From positions 62,001 through 126,000 of the forward strand of contig NZ_JADWPD010000022.1 of assembly GCF_017308975.1 (NCBI RefSeq): a stretch of DNA of 64,000 nt, read 5' to 3'. The stretch is from Amycolatopsis sp. MtRt-6. Its GTDB lineage: Bacteria; Actinomycetota; Actinomycetes; Mycobacteriales; Pseudonocardiaceae. Each line of letters begins with the position of its first letter. Positions within the stretch are counted from its first letter, which is position 1. Below the pieces are notes generated by a model. That model saw only the letters and a list, made by a program, of their open reading frames with translations, searched no databases and was not told the origin of the DNA. The translations under genes and the position numbers were made by a program. Shown one piece after another: positions 7,741 through 15,558 of this stretch.

Positions 7741-8109
7741 CTAGTCCTGCTCCGGGGCCCCGAACAACCCCAGCGGCTCCCCGCCGAGCACGTGGGCGTG
7801 CACGTGGAACACGGTCTGCCCGGCGTCTTCGTCGGTGTTGAAGACGACGCGGTAGCCGCTCTCGACGATGCCCTCGAGCTCGGCGACCTTGCGAGCGGTG
7901 GCCACGACATCGCTCAGCAGCTGGGGATCGGCGGCGGCGAGCTCGGCCACGTTCCGGTACCGCTTCCGGGGCACGACGAGCACGTGCACCCGCGCCTGGG
8001 GGCGGATGTCGCGGAACGCGAAGGTGGTTTCGTCCTGGTGGACGACATCGGCGGGGATCTCGCCGGCGATGATCCGTTCGAAGAGGGTGTCGGCGTCGGT
8101 TTCGCTCAT
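7741..8109 (-). CDS. HIT-family nucleotide-binding protein
   Basis: 122 residues from the ATG at 8109 (MSETDADTLF); two codons upstream is another possible start. The histidine triad is HVHAHVLGG near residue 105, with the preceding FRDIRPQARVHVLVVPRKR strand typical of the HINT branch. HINT proteins hydrolyse AMP-linked phosphoramidates. It lies between rsmE and phoH in an otherwise conserved ribosome-maturation block. Confidence 0.93.
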   Translation of the reverse strand: MSETDADTLFERIIAGEIPADVVHQDETTFAFRDIRPQARVHVLVVPRKRYRNVAELAAADPQLLSDVVATARKVAELEGIVESGYRVVFNTDEDAGQTVFHVHAHVLGGEPLGLFGAPEQD

Positions 8110-8142
8110 GACGAGCACCCTATCGACCGGAGAATCCGAGAT

Positions 8143-8188
8143 GCCGCGGCGCGGTAGACCCTGGGGGTCGATCTACCGCAACCGCGGC
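8143..8188 (-). other. Two-part stem-loop upstream of the HIT gene
   Basis: GCCGCGG (8143-8149) and GCGGTAGA (8151-8158) pair with TCTACCGC (8172-8179) and CCGCGGC (8182-8188), leaving only a small internal loop; a further GACC/GGTC pairing is possible inside. It stands 34-79 nt upstream of the HIT start in the 235-bp gap after rsmE. It could be a terminator for the rsmE transcript or a 5' leader structure of the HIT-phoH transcript. Confidence 0.45.
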
Positions 8189-8314
8189 GGCCGCCGGACC
8201 GAGGGGGGAGGTGCCCGGCGGGGTCTGTGTCTTCCCAGTGGCGCACCGAAACGATGAACGGTGCGTTAGTAAATGAGAGTAACGGGTCGGAGCGTGATCG
8301 CGCCATAACTGGGC

Positions 8315-8338
8315 GCGAAAAAGTACCCCTGTTTTCGC
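8315..8338 (-). terminator. Terminator-like hairpin after rsmE
   Basis: GCGAAAA (8315-8321) and TTTTCGC (8332-8338) pair around a 10-nt loop, beginning 6 nt beyond the rsmE stop at 8345. It is conspicuously A/T-rich for this genome. It probably ends the hrcA-dnaJ-rsmE transcript. Confidence 0.5.
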
Positions 8339-8344
8339 CGCGAG

Positions 8345-9097
8345 CTACCGCCAGCGGGTGGTGAGCGCGCCGAGCGCCCCCAGCGCGACGGCCGCGGCGG
8401 TGGACGTCCGCAACACGGTCGTCCCGAGCCGGACGGCCCGCGCGCCGGCGTCCCGCAGCACCCGCAGCTCCTCGTCCGTGACGCCGCCCTCGGGCCCCAC
8501 GACCAGCAGCACGTCCCCGCTGCCGGGCAGCTCCAGGTCGGTGAGCCGCTCGGGAACGTCGGACTCCAGCACGAGGGCCAGCGACATCGTCGCCACGAGC
8601 CCGGCCAGCTCCCCCGTGGTCACCGGCTCGGTGACCTCCGGGACGTGGGCCCGCCGGGCCTGCTTCGCCGCCGCGCGGGCCGTGGCACGCCAGCGCGCCA
8701 GCGCCTTTTCGCCGCGACCGCCGTCTTCCCACTTCGCGACGCTCCGGGCCGCCCGCCACGGGACGATCGCGTCGACGCCGGCCTCGGTGGCGAGTTCGAC
8801 GGCGAGCTCCCCGCGGTCGCCCTTGGCCAGCGCCTGCGCGACCAGGACGCGCAACGCCGGCGGCTCCTCGGTCCAGTGCTCCTCGACCGCCAGCGTCAGC
8901 TGCGCGTCCCGCCCGGCCTGGACGCCCTCGACGACGCACCGGGCCATCGCGCCGGCGCCGTCGGACAGGACCAGCCGCTCGCCGACGCGCAGGCGGCGGA
9001 CGGTGGCCGCGTGCCGGGCCTCCTCGCCGTCAAGGAGCGCGCGGCCCGAAGCCGGCACCGACGCGGCGAGGAAGACCGGCAGGGTGGTGTCAGGCAC
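8345..9097 (-). CDS. rsmE: 16S rRNA (uracil-1498-N3)-methyltransferase RsmE
   Basis: 250 residues from a GTG at 9097, 2 bp after the dnaJ stop. The SPOUT methyltransferase domain contains the knot segment VGPEGGVTDEEL and, near the C terminus, LGTTVLRTSTAAAVALGAL, the classic RsmE signature. RsmE methylates N3 of U1498 in 16S rRNA using S-adenosylmethionine. It is third in the hrcA-dnaJ-rsmE operon, as in mycobacteria. Confidence 0.95.
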   Translation of the reverse strand: MPDTTLPVFLAASVPASGRALLDGEEARHAATVRRLRVGERLVLSDGAGAMARCVVEGVQAGRDAQLTLAVEEHWTEEPPALRVLVAQALAKGDRGELAVELATEAGVDAIVPWRAARSVAKWEDGGRGEKALARWRATARAAAKQARRAHVPEVTEPVTTGELAGLVATMSLALVLESDVPERLTDLELPGSGDVLLVVGPEGGVTDEELRVLRDAGARAVRLGTTVLRTSTAAAVALGALGALTTRWR

Positions 9098-9099
9098 GG

Positions 9100-10266
9100 T
9101 CAGCGGTGGTTCTTGGCGCGGAGCTTGGCGAACAGCCCGCCGTGCTTGGTGCCGTTGGACGCCAGCGTCGGCACCTCTTCGCCGCGCTGCTGGGCCAGCT
9201 CCATGAGCAGTTCGCGCTGGGCGTCGTCGAGCTTGGTCGGGACGACGACGTCGATGTGGACGTGCAGGTCGCCGCGGCCGTCGACGCGGCCGGAGGACCG
9301 CAGCCGCGGCATGCCCTTGCCGGTCAGGACCAGCTCGGCGTTGGGCTGGGTGCCCGGCTCGACGTCGAGCTCGTAGTCGCCGTCGACGAGGGTCGAGATC
9401 GGCACCGTGGCGCCGAGCGCGGCCGTGGTCATCGGGATGCGGAAGTTGCAGTGCAGGTCGTGGCCCTGCCGGACGAAGACCTCGTGCGGGGTCTCGTCGA
9501 TCTCGACGTACAGGTCGCCGGCCGGGCCGCCGCCGGGGCCGACCTCGCCCTGGCCGGACAGCCTGATGCGCATGCCGTCGCCGACGCCCGGCGGGATCTT
9601 CGCGGTGACGTTGCGCCGGGCGCGGATGCGGCCGTCGCCGCCGCACTGGCGGCAGGGGTCGGGGATGACCTCGCCGAAGCCGCGGCAGACCGGGCAGGGG
9701 CGGGCGGTGACGACCTGGCCGAGGAACGACCGCTGGACGGACTGGACCTCGCCGGCGCCGCCGCAGGTGTCGCAGGTCTTGACCGAGGTGCCCTCGCTGG
9801 TGCCCGCGCCGCGGCACAGGTCGCAGACGATGGCGGTGTCGACGGCGATCTCCTTGTCGACGCCGGTCGCGCACTCCTCGAGGGTGAGGCCGAGCCGGAT
9901 CAGCGCGTCGGAGCCGGGCTGGACGCGGCTGCGCGGGCCGCGCCCGCGCCCCCCGCCACCGCCGGCCGCGCCGAAGAAGGCGTCCATGATGTCGCCGAGG
10001 CCGCCGAAGCCGGCGAACGGGTCGCCGCCGCCCCCGCCGCGCGCGCCGCCGTCCATCGGGTCGCCGCCGAGGTCGACGATCTTGCGCTTCTGCGGGTCGG
10101 ACAGCACCTCGTAGGCCGTCGTGACCTCGGCGAACTTGTGCTGGGCGTCGTCCGACGGGTTGACGTCGGGGTGCAGCTCCCGGGCCAGCTTCCGGTACGC
10201 GCGCTTGATCTCCTGATCGCTCGCGTTCTTGGCCACCCCGAGGATGCCGTAGTAGTCCCTCGCCAC
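9100..10266 (-). CDS. dnaJ: Molecular chaperone DnaJ (DnaJ2 type)
   Basis: 388 residues from a GTG at 10266 (reads ARDYYGILGV after the start). The J domain has HPD near residue 32. A Gly-rich linker (about 70-115) is followed by four CxxCxGxG-type zinc repeats (CDLCRGAG, CDTCGGAG, CPVCRGFG, CRQCGGDG) and the C-terminal substrate-binding domains. DnaJ stimulates DnaK ATPase activity. Linkage to hrcA, not dnaK, marks this as the second DnaJ of actinobacteria. Confidence 0.96.
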   Translation of the reverse strand: MARDYYGILGVAKNASDQEIKRAYRKLARELHPDVNPSDDAQHKFAEVTTAYEVLSDPQKRKIVDLGGDPMDGGARGGGGGDPFAGFGGLGDIMDAFFGAAGGGGGRGRGPRSRVQPGSDALIRLGLTLEECATGVDKEIAVDTAIVCDLCRGAGTSEGTSVKTCDTCGGAGEVQSVQRSFLGQVVTARPCPVCRGFGEVIPDPCRQCGGDGRIRARRNVTAKIPPGVGDGMRIRLSGQGEVGPGGGPAGDLYVEIDETPHEVFVRQGHDLHCNFRIPMTTAALGATVPISTLVDGDYELDVEPGTQPNAELVLTGKGMPRLRSSGRVDGRGDLHVHIDVVVPTKLDDAQRELLMELAQQRGEEVPTLASNGTKHGGLFAKLRAKNHR

Positions 10267-10297
10267 CGTCTCTGCTTCTCCTTCTGCTCTGCCCGGC

Positions 10298-11323
10298 TCA
10301 GCGGCCGGCCAGGATCTGCCCCACGTAGTTGGCGACCGCCCGCACCGCGGCGATCGTGCCGGGGTAGTCCATCCGGGTCGGCCCGACCACCCCCATGCCG
10401 CCGAGCACCACGTCGTCGCGGCCGTAGCCGATCGAGACGACCGAGGTGCTGCGCATCTGCTCGTCTTCATTTTCCTCACCGATGCGCACCGTGATCGCAC
10501 CGGGGTTGCGCGCGGCGGCCAGCAGCTTGAGCACGACCACCTGTTCCTCGAGGGCCTCGAGGACCTGGCGCAGCGACCCCGGGAAGTCGGCGACGTTGCG
10601 GGTGAGGTTCGCGGTGCCGCCGAGCACCAGGCGCTCTTCGGGGTGCTCGGCCAGCGATTCGACCAGCACGGTGGTGACGCGGATGAGCGCGTCCCGCAGC
10701 TCGCCGGGCGACTTGTCGGGCAGCTCGGCGACGCGCGCGGCGGCGTCGTTGAGCCGCCGCCCGGACATGGCCGCGTTCAGGACGGTGCGGAGCCGGGCGA
10801 CGTCCTCCTCGGTGACGACGTCGCCGAGGTCGACCGTGCGCTGGTCGACGCGCCCGTTGTCGGTGATCAGCACCAGCATCAGCCGCGCCGGCGTGAGCGG
10901 CACCACTTCGAGGTGCCGCACCTTGGCGTTGGTCAGCATCGGGTACTGGACGACGGCGACCTGCCGGGTCAGCTGCGCGAGCAGCCGGACCGAGCGGCGG
11001 AGGACGTCGTCGAGGTCGGTGCCGCTGTCGAGGAAGGTGGTGATGGCCCGCCGCTCCGCGGCGCTCAGCGGCTTGATCTCGGAGAGCCGGTCGACGAAGA
11101 GGCGGTAGCCCTTGTCGGTCGGCACCCGCCCGGCGCTGGTGTGCGGCTGGGTGATGTAGCCCTCTTCTTCGAGGGTCGCCATGTCGTTGCGCACGGTGGC
11201 GCTCGACACACCGAGGTTGTGCCGCTCGACGATCGCCTTGGACCCGACGGGTTCCTGGTTGGACACGTAGTCGGCCACGATCGCGCGCAGCACGTCGAAG
11301 CGGCGTTCCTCCGCGTTGGCCAC
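10298..11323 (-). CDS. hrcA: Heat-inducible transcription repressor HrcA
   Basis: 341 residues. The N-terminal winged helix contains SSATVRNDMATLEEEGYI, followed by TSAGRVPTDKGYR, a signature of HrcA; the GAF-like regulatory domain fills the rest. HrcA represses groEL-type heat-shock genes at CIRCE sites. dnaJ follows after 31 bp. No full CIRCE was found upstream here, only one half-site, so autoregulation through CIRCE is not supported by this sequence. Confidence 0.96.
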   Translation of the reverse strand: MANAEERRFDVLRAIVADYVSNQEPVGSKAIVERHNLGVSSATVRNDMATLEEEGYITQPHTSAGRVPTDKGYRLFVDRLSEIKPLSAAERRAITTFLDSGTDLDDVLRRSVRLLAQLTRQVAVVQYPMLTNAKVRHLEVVPLTPARLMLVLITDNGRVDQRTVDLGDVVTEEDVARLRTVLNAAMSGRRLNDAAARVAELPDKSPGELRDALIRVTTVLVESLAEHPEERLVLGGTANLTRNVADFPGSLRQVLEALEEQVVVLKLLAAARNPGAITVRIGEENEDEQMRSTSVVSIGYGRDDVVLGGMGVVGPTRMDYPGTIAAVRAVANYVGQILAGR

Positions 11324-11533
11324 CGGTTCCTCACCTACCTCGCTCGCTGCTCGATCCGAGTTTACGGAAGCCTGAGCCGGTCGCGCTCAACGCGGGCCGT
11401 CCCCGGCGGGTAAAGAGTGCCAAAACCTTTTCCCATGCATTGTTCTGGAAATACTTTTCCCGCTTGAATGGGGAACCGAAAACCGGTTTGCTCCCTCTGA
11501 GCCACGCATCCTTCCCCGACTGACGAGGTCGCC

Positions 11534-11932
11534 GTGAACAATTTTGACCCGGCTTCGGCCGGTATGCCCGAAATCGCCCGGCGGGCGGCCGAGGCGAAGG
11601 CTCGTCTCCAGCGTGTCTCGGCGACCGCCACGAGCGCCGACGGGGCCGTCACGGTCACCGTCAACACCGCCGGTGCGCTGCAGGAACTCACCTTCGGGCC
11701 GCGTGCCGACGAGCTGCCGCGGACCCGGCTCGCCCAGGCTGTGCTCGCCGCCGCCCGCCGGGCCCAGATCGACGCCGCACAGCAGCTGACCGGCATCATG
11801 GCGCCGGTCGTCGGCGAAGGCAGCGAAGCCATGGAATTCCTCAAGGAACAAATTCCGGCACCCGAAGAACCGCGCCGGAAACCGCCGTCCGACGACGACT
11901 TCGGCAGCTCGATCCTGCGCCGGGGGCTGTGA
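11534..11932 (+). CDS. YbaB/EbfC-family protein of a type VII secretion-like cluster
   Basis: 132 residues, GTG start. The pattern AKARLQRVSATATSADGAVTVTVNTAGALQELTFGP matches the YbaB/EbfC fold, whose classical members are small nucleoid-associated DNA-binding proteins; in actinobacteria such proteins are often encoded at the head of WXG100/EspC-type clusters, where their role is unclear. The C-terminal tail (PEEPRRKPPSDDDF) is probably disordered. The stop overlaps the start of the next gene. Confidence 0.7.
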   Translation: MNNFDPASAGMPEIARRAAEAKARLQRVSATATSADGAVTVTVNTAGALQELTFGPRADELPRTRLAQAVLAAARRAQIDAAQQLTGIMAPVVGEGSEAMEFLKEQIPAPEEPRRKPPSDDDFGSSILRRGL

Positions 11933-12249
11933 TGGCGATGAAGGTCGACTTCGACGTCCTCGGCGGGCACGAGGACGAGATCCGCGAGATCGCCGGCAAG
12001 GTCCGGCAGGCGCTCGACGCCGCCGGCACCGCGCAGGCCCTCGACTTCGACGCGTTCGGCCTGGTCGGCCAGGTCTTCGCGCTCCCCATCCAGGCCTGGA
12101 TCGACACGGCCGACAGCTTCCTCGCCGCGGCGGTCGAGGCCGGTCACGAGGTCGCGGACCGGGTCAAGACCGCGCACACGGCGTTCCGCGAGCACGAGCA
12201 CACGACGAAGTGCCTGATCGAAGGCATCGGCAAGGAGCTGCCCGCATGA
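11932..12249 (+). CDS. EspC/DUF2580-like helical protein (type VII secretion type)
   Basis: 105 residues from the ATG at 11932, which overlaps the upstream stop (TGATG); GTG at 11929 and ATG at 11938 are alternatives. It is predicted mostly helical, with MKVDFDVLGGHEDEIREIAGKV at the start and FGLVGQVFALPIQAWIDTADSFL in the middle, resembling EspC-like (DUF2580) proteins of ESX loci. A secreted partner of the next gene is plausible but not shown. The stop overlaps the next start (ATGA). Confidence 0.6.
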   Translation: MAMKVDFDVLGGHEDEIREIAGKVRQALDAAGTAQALDFDAFGLVGQVFALPIQAWIDTADSFLAAAVEAGHEVADRVKTAHTAFREHEHTTKCLIEGIGKELPA

Positions 12250-13439
12250 CGGAGAACTCGCTGGTCGCGACGGCCGAGCCGACGAGCGGCTTCTGGAGCG
12301 GCATGGGCGACGGCTCGAAGGGCGAGGCGGCCAACCTCAACGCCCGAACCGGCGGCGCGGGCATCTTCAACGACGCCGCGTCGACGCTCACCGACGCCCG
12401 CAATGGCGACTGGGGCAACCTCGCCATGGACGTCGGCACCGACGCCCTCGACCTGCTCGGCGCGGCGATGGACCCGCTCGGCACCCTGGCGAGCGCCGGC
12501 GTCGGCTGGCTGATCGAGCACATCAGCTTCCTCAAGGACGGCCTCGACAAGCTCGCCGGCAAGCCCGAAGCCATCACCGCCAAGGCCGTGACCTGGACCA
12601 ACATCGCGAAGCAGCTCACCGAGACGGCCGAGAGCTACGAGCAGAAGGCCAAGAAGGTCCAGCAGTCGTTCAGCGACTGCGGGTCGGCGGAGGCATACCA
12701 GCGGACGGCCGAGAGCTACGTCGGCGTCCTGCGCGGCGCGGCTTCGCACGCCGAGGGCGCATCGACGGCGATGAACGTCGGCGCGGCGCTGGTCGGCACC
12801 GAGCGTGGGCTGATCCGCGACCTGATCTCGTCGTTCGTGGGCGAGCTGATCGTCAAGGCGCTGGCCGCGCTGGCGGCGTCGTGGTGCACCTTCGGCGGCA
12901 CGATCGCGGCGTTCATCGCGGACACGGTGATCGAGGGCGGCGTGCTGGCGGAGAAGATCAGCACGCGCATCGCGAAGATCGTCGAGAAGCTCGAGGGCCT
13001 GGCGAAGGGCGCGGGCAGGTCGAGGGCGGCCCTCGAAGGCGCGGCGAACGCGCTGAAGAAGGCGGGCAAGGCGGCCGACCGGATCGTGGACCGCGGCGTC
13101 GAGACGGCGGCGGGCATCGAGCGCAGGGCGAACGAGCTGAAGCAGGCGGGCCGCGAGGCGAAGTCCGCCGAGGAGACGGCGAAGACCTGGAGCGACGCCG
13201 CCAAGGAGCACGTCCCGGGCCGAGAGAAGCTGGAAGGCCCGGGCAGGTACTCCGAGGAGGGCCGCAGCTTCCTCAACCAGAAGCACTGGCGGGACGGAAC
13301 CGGCGTCCCCGGGTTCACCCTCGCCGACGGGGTCGGCGTGGGCGCCGAGGCGCGCCGCCAGGAGAACGAGCAGTACGACCGCTACCACGAGACTCGAGAG
13401 GCCTACGAGAAGGAACACCCCGAAGGCGAGGGCGAGTGA
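12246..13439 (+). CDS. Large WXG100-like helical protein, putative type VII secretion substrate
   Basis: 397 residues from the ATG at 12246 (ATGA overlap with the upstream gene). Residues 100-200 form long amphipathic helices with DCGSAEAYQRTAESY where WXG100 proteins carry the W-x-G turn. A hydrophobic stretch (about 205-235) follows, then a Lys/Ala/Glu-rich coiled region and a charged C terminus (about 330-397) with no recognised toxin domain. The context (EspC-like and YbaB-like genes before it, a membrane protein after it) suggests export, but no secretion ATPase lies in the window. Confidence 0.55.
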   Translation: MTENSLVATAEPTSGFWSGMGDGSKGEAANLNARTGGAGIFNDAASTLTDARNGDWGNLAMDVGTDALDLLGAAMDPLGTLASAGVGWLIEHISFLKDGLDKLAGKPEAITAKAVTWTNIAKQLTETAESYEQKAKKVQQSFSDCGSAEAYQRTAESYVGVLRGAASHAEGASTAMNVGAALVGTERGLIRDLISSFVGELIVKALAALAASWCTFGGTIAAFIADTVIEGGVLAEKISTRIAKIVEKLEGLAKGAGRSRAALEGAANALKKAGKAADRIVDRGVETAAGIERRANELKQAGREAKSAEETAKTWSDAAKEHVPGREKLEGPGRYSEEGRSFLNQKHWRDGTGVPGFTLADGVGVGAEARRQENEQYDRYHETREAYEKEHPEGEGE

Positions 13440-13930
13440 ACGACCGGCCCGAGGTGGAGCTGGCCAACCGCGCCGGCCGGCTCCACCCCGCGCAGCGCGG
13501 CGCGCTGCTCGACCTGACCTTCTGGGTGGCGGCGGCCCTCGTCGTCGCCGGCCTGGTGGTGACGGTGAGCCTCGCCCTCGTGGCGGAAACCGCCGGCGAA
13601 GTGCTGGGCACCGTGGTCCCGCTCCTGGCGATCACCGGCTGGTTCGCGTACGTCTGCGGCCGCCGGCTCGCCGACGCCTTCGGCGGCCGGCTGACCGCGA
13701 TCACGGGCTGGACGCACGACTTCGGCACCGCGCGCCTCACCGACGAGTACCCGATCGGCCTGCACCGCAGCCCGGAGGGGTTCAAGAGCCTCGAGTCGTT
13801 CAGCCTGCGGGCCGGCGGCCGGACCTACCCGCTGGCGCGGAAGCTGCGCGAGCGGATCCGGCCGGACCAGGTCAACACGGTCCTGGTCGCCCCGCGGGCC
13901 AAGCTGCTGATCAACGTCCTCCCGGCCTAG
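13436..13930 (+). CDS. Two-helix membrane protein at the end of the type VII-like cluster
   Basis: 164 residues from a GTG overlapping the upstream stop (GTGA). Two hydrophobic helices (about 25-50 and 57-75) are followed by a 90-residue soluble domain containing YPIGLHRSPEGFKSLESF. I do not recognise the family. Coupling to the WXG100-like gene suggests an immunity, anchoring or export-helper role (inference). It converges on mmsA with a 4-bp overlap. Confidence 0.6.
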   Translation: MNDRPEVELANRAGRLHPAQRGALLDLTFWVAAALVVAGLVVTVSLALVAETAGEVLGTVVPLLAITGWFAYVCGRRLADAFGGRLTAITGWTHDFGTARLTDEYPIGLHRSPEGFKSLESFSLRAGGRTYPLARKLRERIRPDQVNTVLVAPRAKLLINVLPA

Positions 13931-15417
13931 GAGTTGCGCGGGAAGCCCAGGTTGACCCCGGCGTGCGAGGTGTCCGGCCAGCGCGAGGTGACCACCTTCG
14001 TCCGGGTGAAGAAGTGGAACCCCTCCGGCCCGTACGCGTGGCTGTCGCCGAACAGCGAGTCCTTCCAGCCGCCGAACGAGTAGTAGCCGACCGGGACCGG
14101 GATCGGGACGTTGACCCCGACCATGCCCACCTCGACCTCGTTCTGGAACCGCCGCGCGGCCGCCCCGTCGCCGGTGAAGATCGCCGTTCCGTTGCCGTAC
14201 GGGTTGGCGTTGATCAGCTCCAAGGCCTCGTCGTACGACGCCGTGCGGGCCACCGACAGCACCGGGCCGAAGATCTCGTCCGTGTAGATGGACATCGCCG
14301 GGCGGACGTGGTCGAACAGCGTCGGGCCGAGCCAGAAGCCGTCTCCGGGCACCTCGATCCCGCGGCCGTCGACCACCAGCGCGGCACCCGCCGAGACCCC
14401 GGCGTCCACATAGGACGCGACCCGGGCGTGGTGCGCCGCCGTCACCAGCGGGCCCATCTCCGACTGCGGGTCACGGCCGTCGCCGACCCGCAGCCGGCCC
14501 ATCCGCTCGGCGATCTTCGCCACCAGCGCGTCGCCGACCGGGTCGACCGCCACGACCACCGACACCGCCATGCACCGCTCGCCCGCCGAGCCGAACCCGG
14601 CGGACACCGCCGCGTCGGCGGCGAGGTCGAGGTCGGCGTCCGGCAGCACCACCATGTGGTTCTTCGCCCCGCCGAGGGCCTGGACGCGCTTGCCGTGCCG
14701 GGTCCCGGTTTCGTAGACGTACCGCGCGATCGGCGTCGACCCGACGAACGAGATCGCCTTGACGTCGGCGTGTTCGAGGAGCCCGTCCACGGCCACCTTG
14801 TCGCCGTGCAGCACGTTCAGCGCCCCCGCGGGCAGCCCGGCCTCGGCGAACAGCTCCGCGATGAACACCGCGGCCGACGGGTCCTTCTCGCTCGGCTTGA
14901 GCACGACGGTGTTTCCGCAGGCCAGCGCGTTGGGGACGAACCACAGCGGCACCATCGCCGGGAAGTTGAACGGCGAGATCACGCCGACCACGCCGAGCGG
15001 CTGGGCGATCGAGTAGACGTCGACGCCGGTGGAGGCGTTCTCGCTGAACCCGCCCTTGAGCAGCTGGGCGGCGCCGCAGGCGAACTCGACGTTCTCGATC
15101 GCGCGGGCGATCTCCCCGGCCGCGTCGGACTCGACCTTGCCGTGCTCGCTCGTGATGATCTTCGCCAGCTCGTGCTTGCGGGCGGACAGCAGCTCGCGGA
15201 AGGCGAACAGCACCCGCGTCCGGCCGGCCAGGGACGTCCCGCGCCAGCCCGGCAACGCCGCCTTGGCCGCGGCGACGGCGGCTTCGATCTCGGCGTCGCC
15301 GGCGAAGTCGACGTGCGCCCGCACCTCCCCGGTGGCCGGGTCGAACACCTCGCCGGAGCGCGCGGCGGTCCCGCCGAACGGCTTGCCGTCGATCCAGTGG
15401 CTGATGCGGTCGGTCAC
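13927..15417 (-). CDS. mmsA: CoA-acylating methylmalonate/malonate-semialdehyde dehydrogenase
   Basis: 496 residues from the GTG at 15417, chosen for the GAGGAG 8 nt upstream. It is a full-length aldehyde dehydrogenase of the MmsA/IolA type: Rossmann segment GVVGVISPFNFPAMVPLW, KPSEKDP, and the catalytic cysteine in GSAGERCMAVS near residue 280. The enzyme converts (methyl)malonate semialdehyde with CoA and NAD+ to propionyl- or acetyl-CoA. It is divergent from a PucR-type regulator, and a pyrimidine-type catabolic operon lies 6 kb away, so malonate semialdehyde from beta-alanine is a likely substrate (inference). Confidence 0.9.
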   Translation of the reverse strand: MTDRISHWIDGKPFGGTAARSGEVFDPATGEVRAHVDFAGDAEIEAAVAAAKAALPGWRGTSLAGRTRVLFAFRELLSARKHELAKIITSEHGKVESDAAGEIARAIENVEFACGAAQLLKGGFSENASTGVDVYSIAQPLGVVGVISPFNFPAMVPLWFVPNALACGNTVVLKPSEKDPSAAVFIAELFAEAGLPAGALNVLHGDKVAVDGLLEHADVKAISFVGSTPIARYVYETGTRHGKRVQALGGAKNHMVVLPDADLDLAADAAVSAGFGSAGERCMAVSVVVAVDPVGDALVAKIAERMGRLRVGDGRDPQSEMGPLVTAAHHARVASYVDAGVSAGAALVVDGRGIEVPGDGFWLGPTLFDHVRPAMSIYTDEIFGPVLSVARTASYDEALELINANPYGNGTAIFTGDGAAARRFQNEVEVGMVGVNVPIPVPVGYYSFGGWKDSLFGDSHAYGPEGFHFFTRTKVVTSRWPDTSHAGVNLGFPRNS

Positions 15418-15492
15418 GGCGGGCACTCCTCGCACTCGGCAACATCCCGTCACGAGTCTCCGGGCGGGCGCCACGCCAGGCCATCAGCAACG

Positions 15493-15520
15493 TGTACGGA
15501 CTCGCCGCCGCGGCCGTACA
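15493..15520. promoter_or_regulatory. Inverted repeat between mmsA and the PucR gene
   Basis: TGTACGG (15493-15499) and CCGTACA (15514-15520) form a perfect 7-bp inverted repeat with a 14-bp spacer, in the 141-bp divergent gap. It is 39 bp before the regulator start and 76 bp before the mmsA start. It is the best candidate in this gap for a PucR-family operator. Confidence 0.45.
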
Positions 15521-15558
15521 GTCTGTCCCCTGCCGACTGGTAACAACGCCGAGGAGCC

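Noticed and set aside
11415..11423. CIRCE half-site (GAGTGCCAA) upstream of hrcA
   Set aside because: Only one half is present; no second half follows at the 9-bp distance, so HrcA control cannot be claimed.
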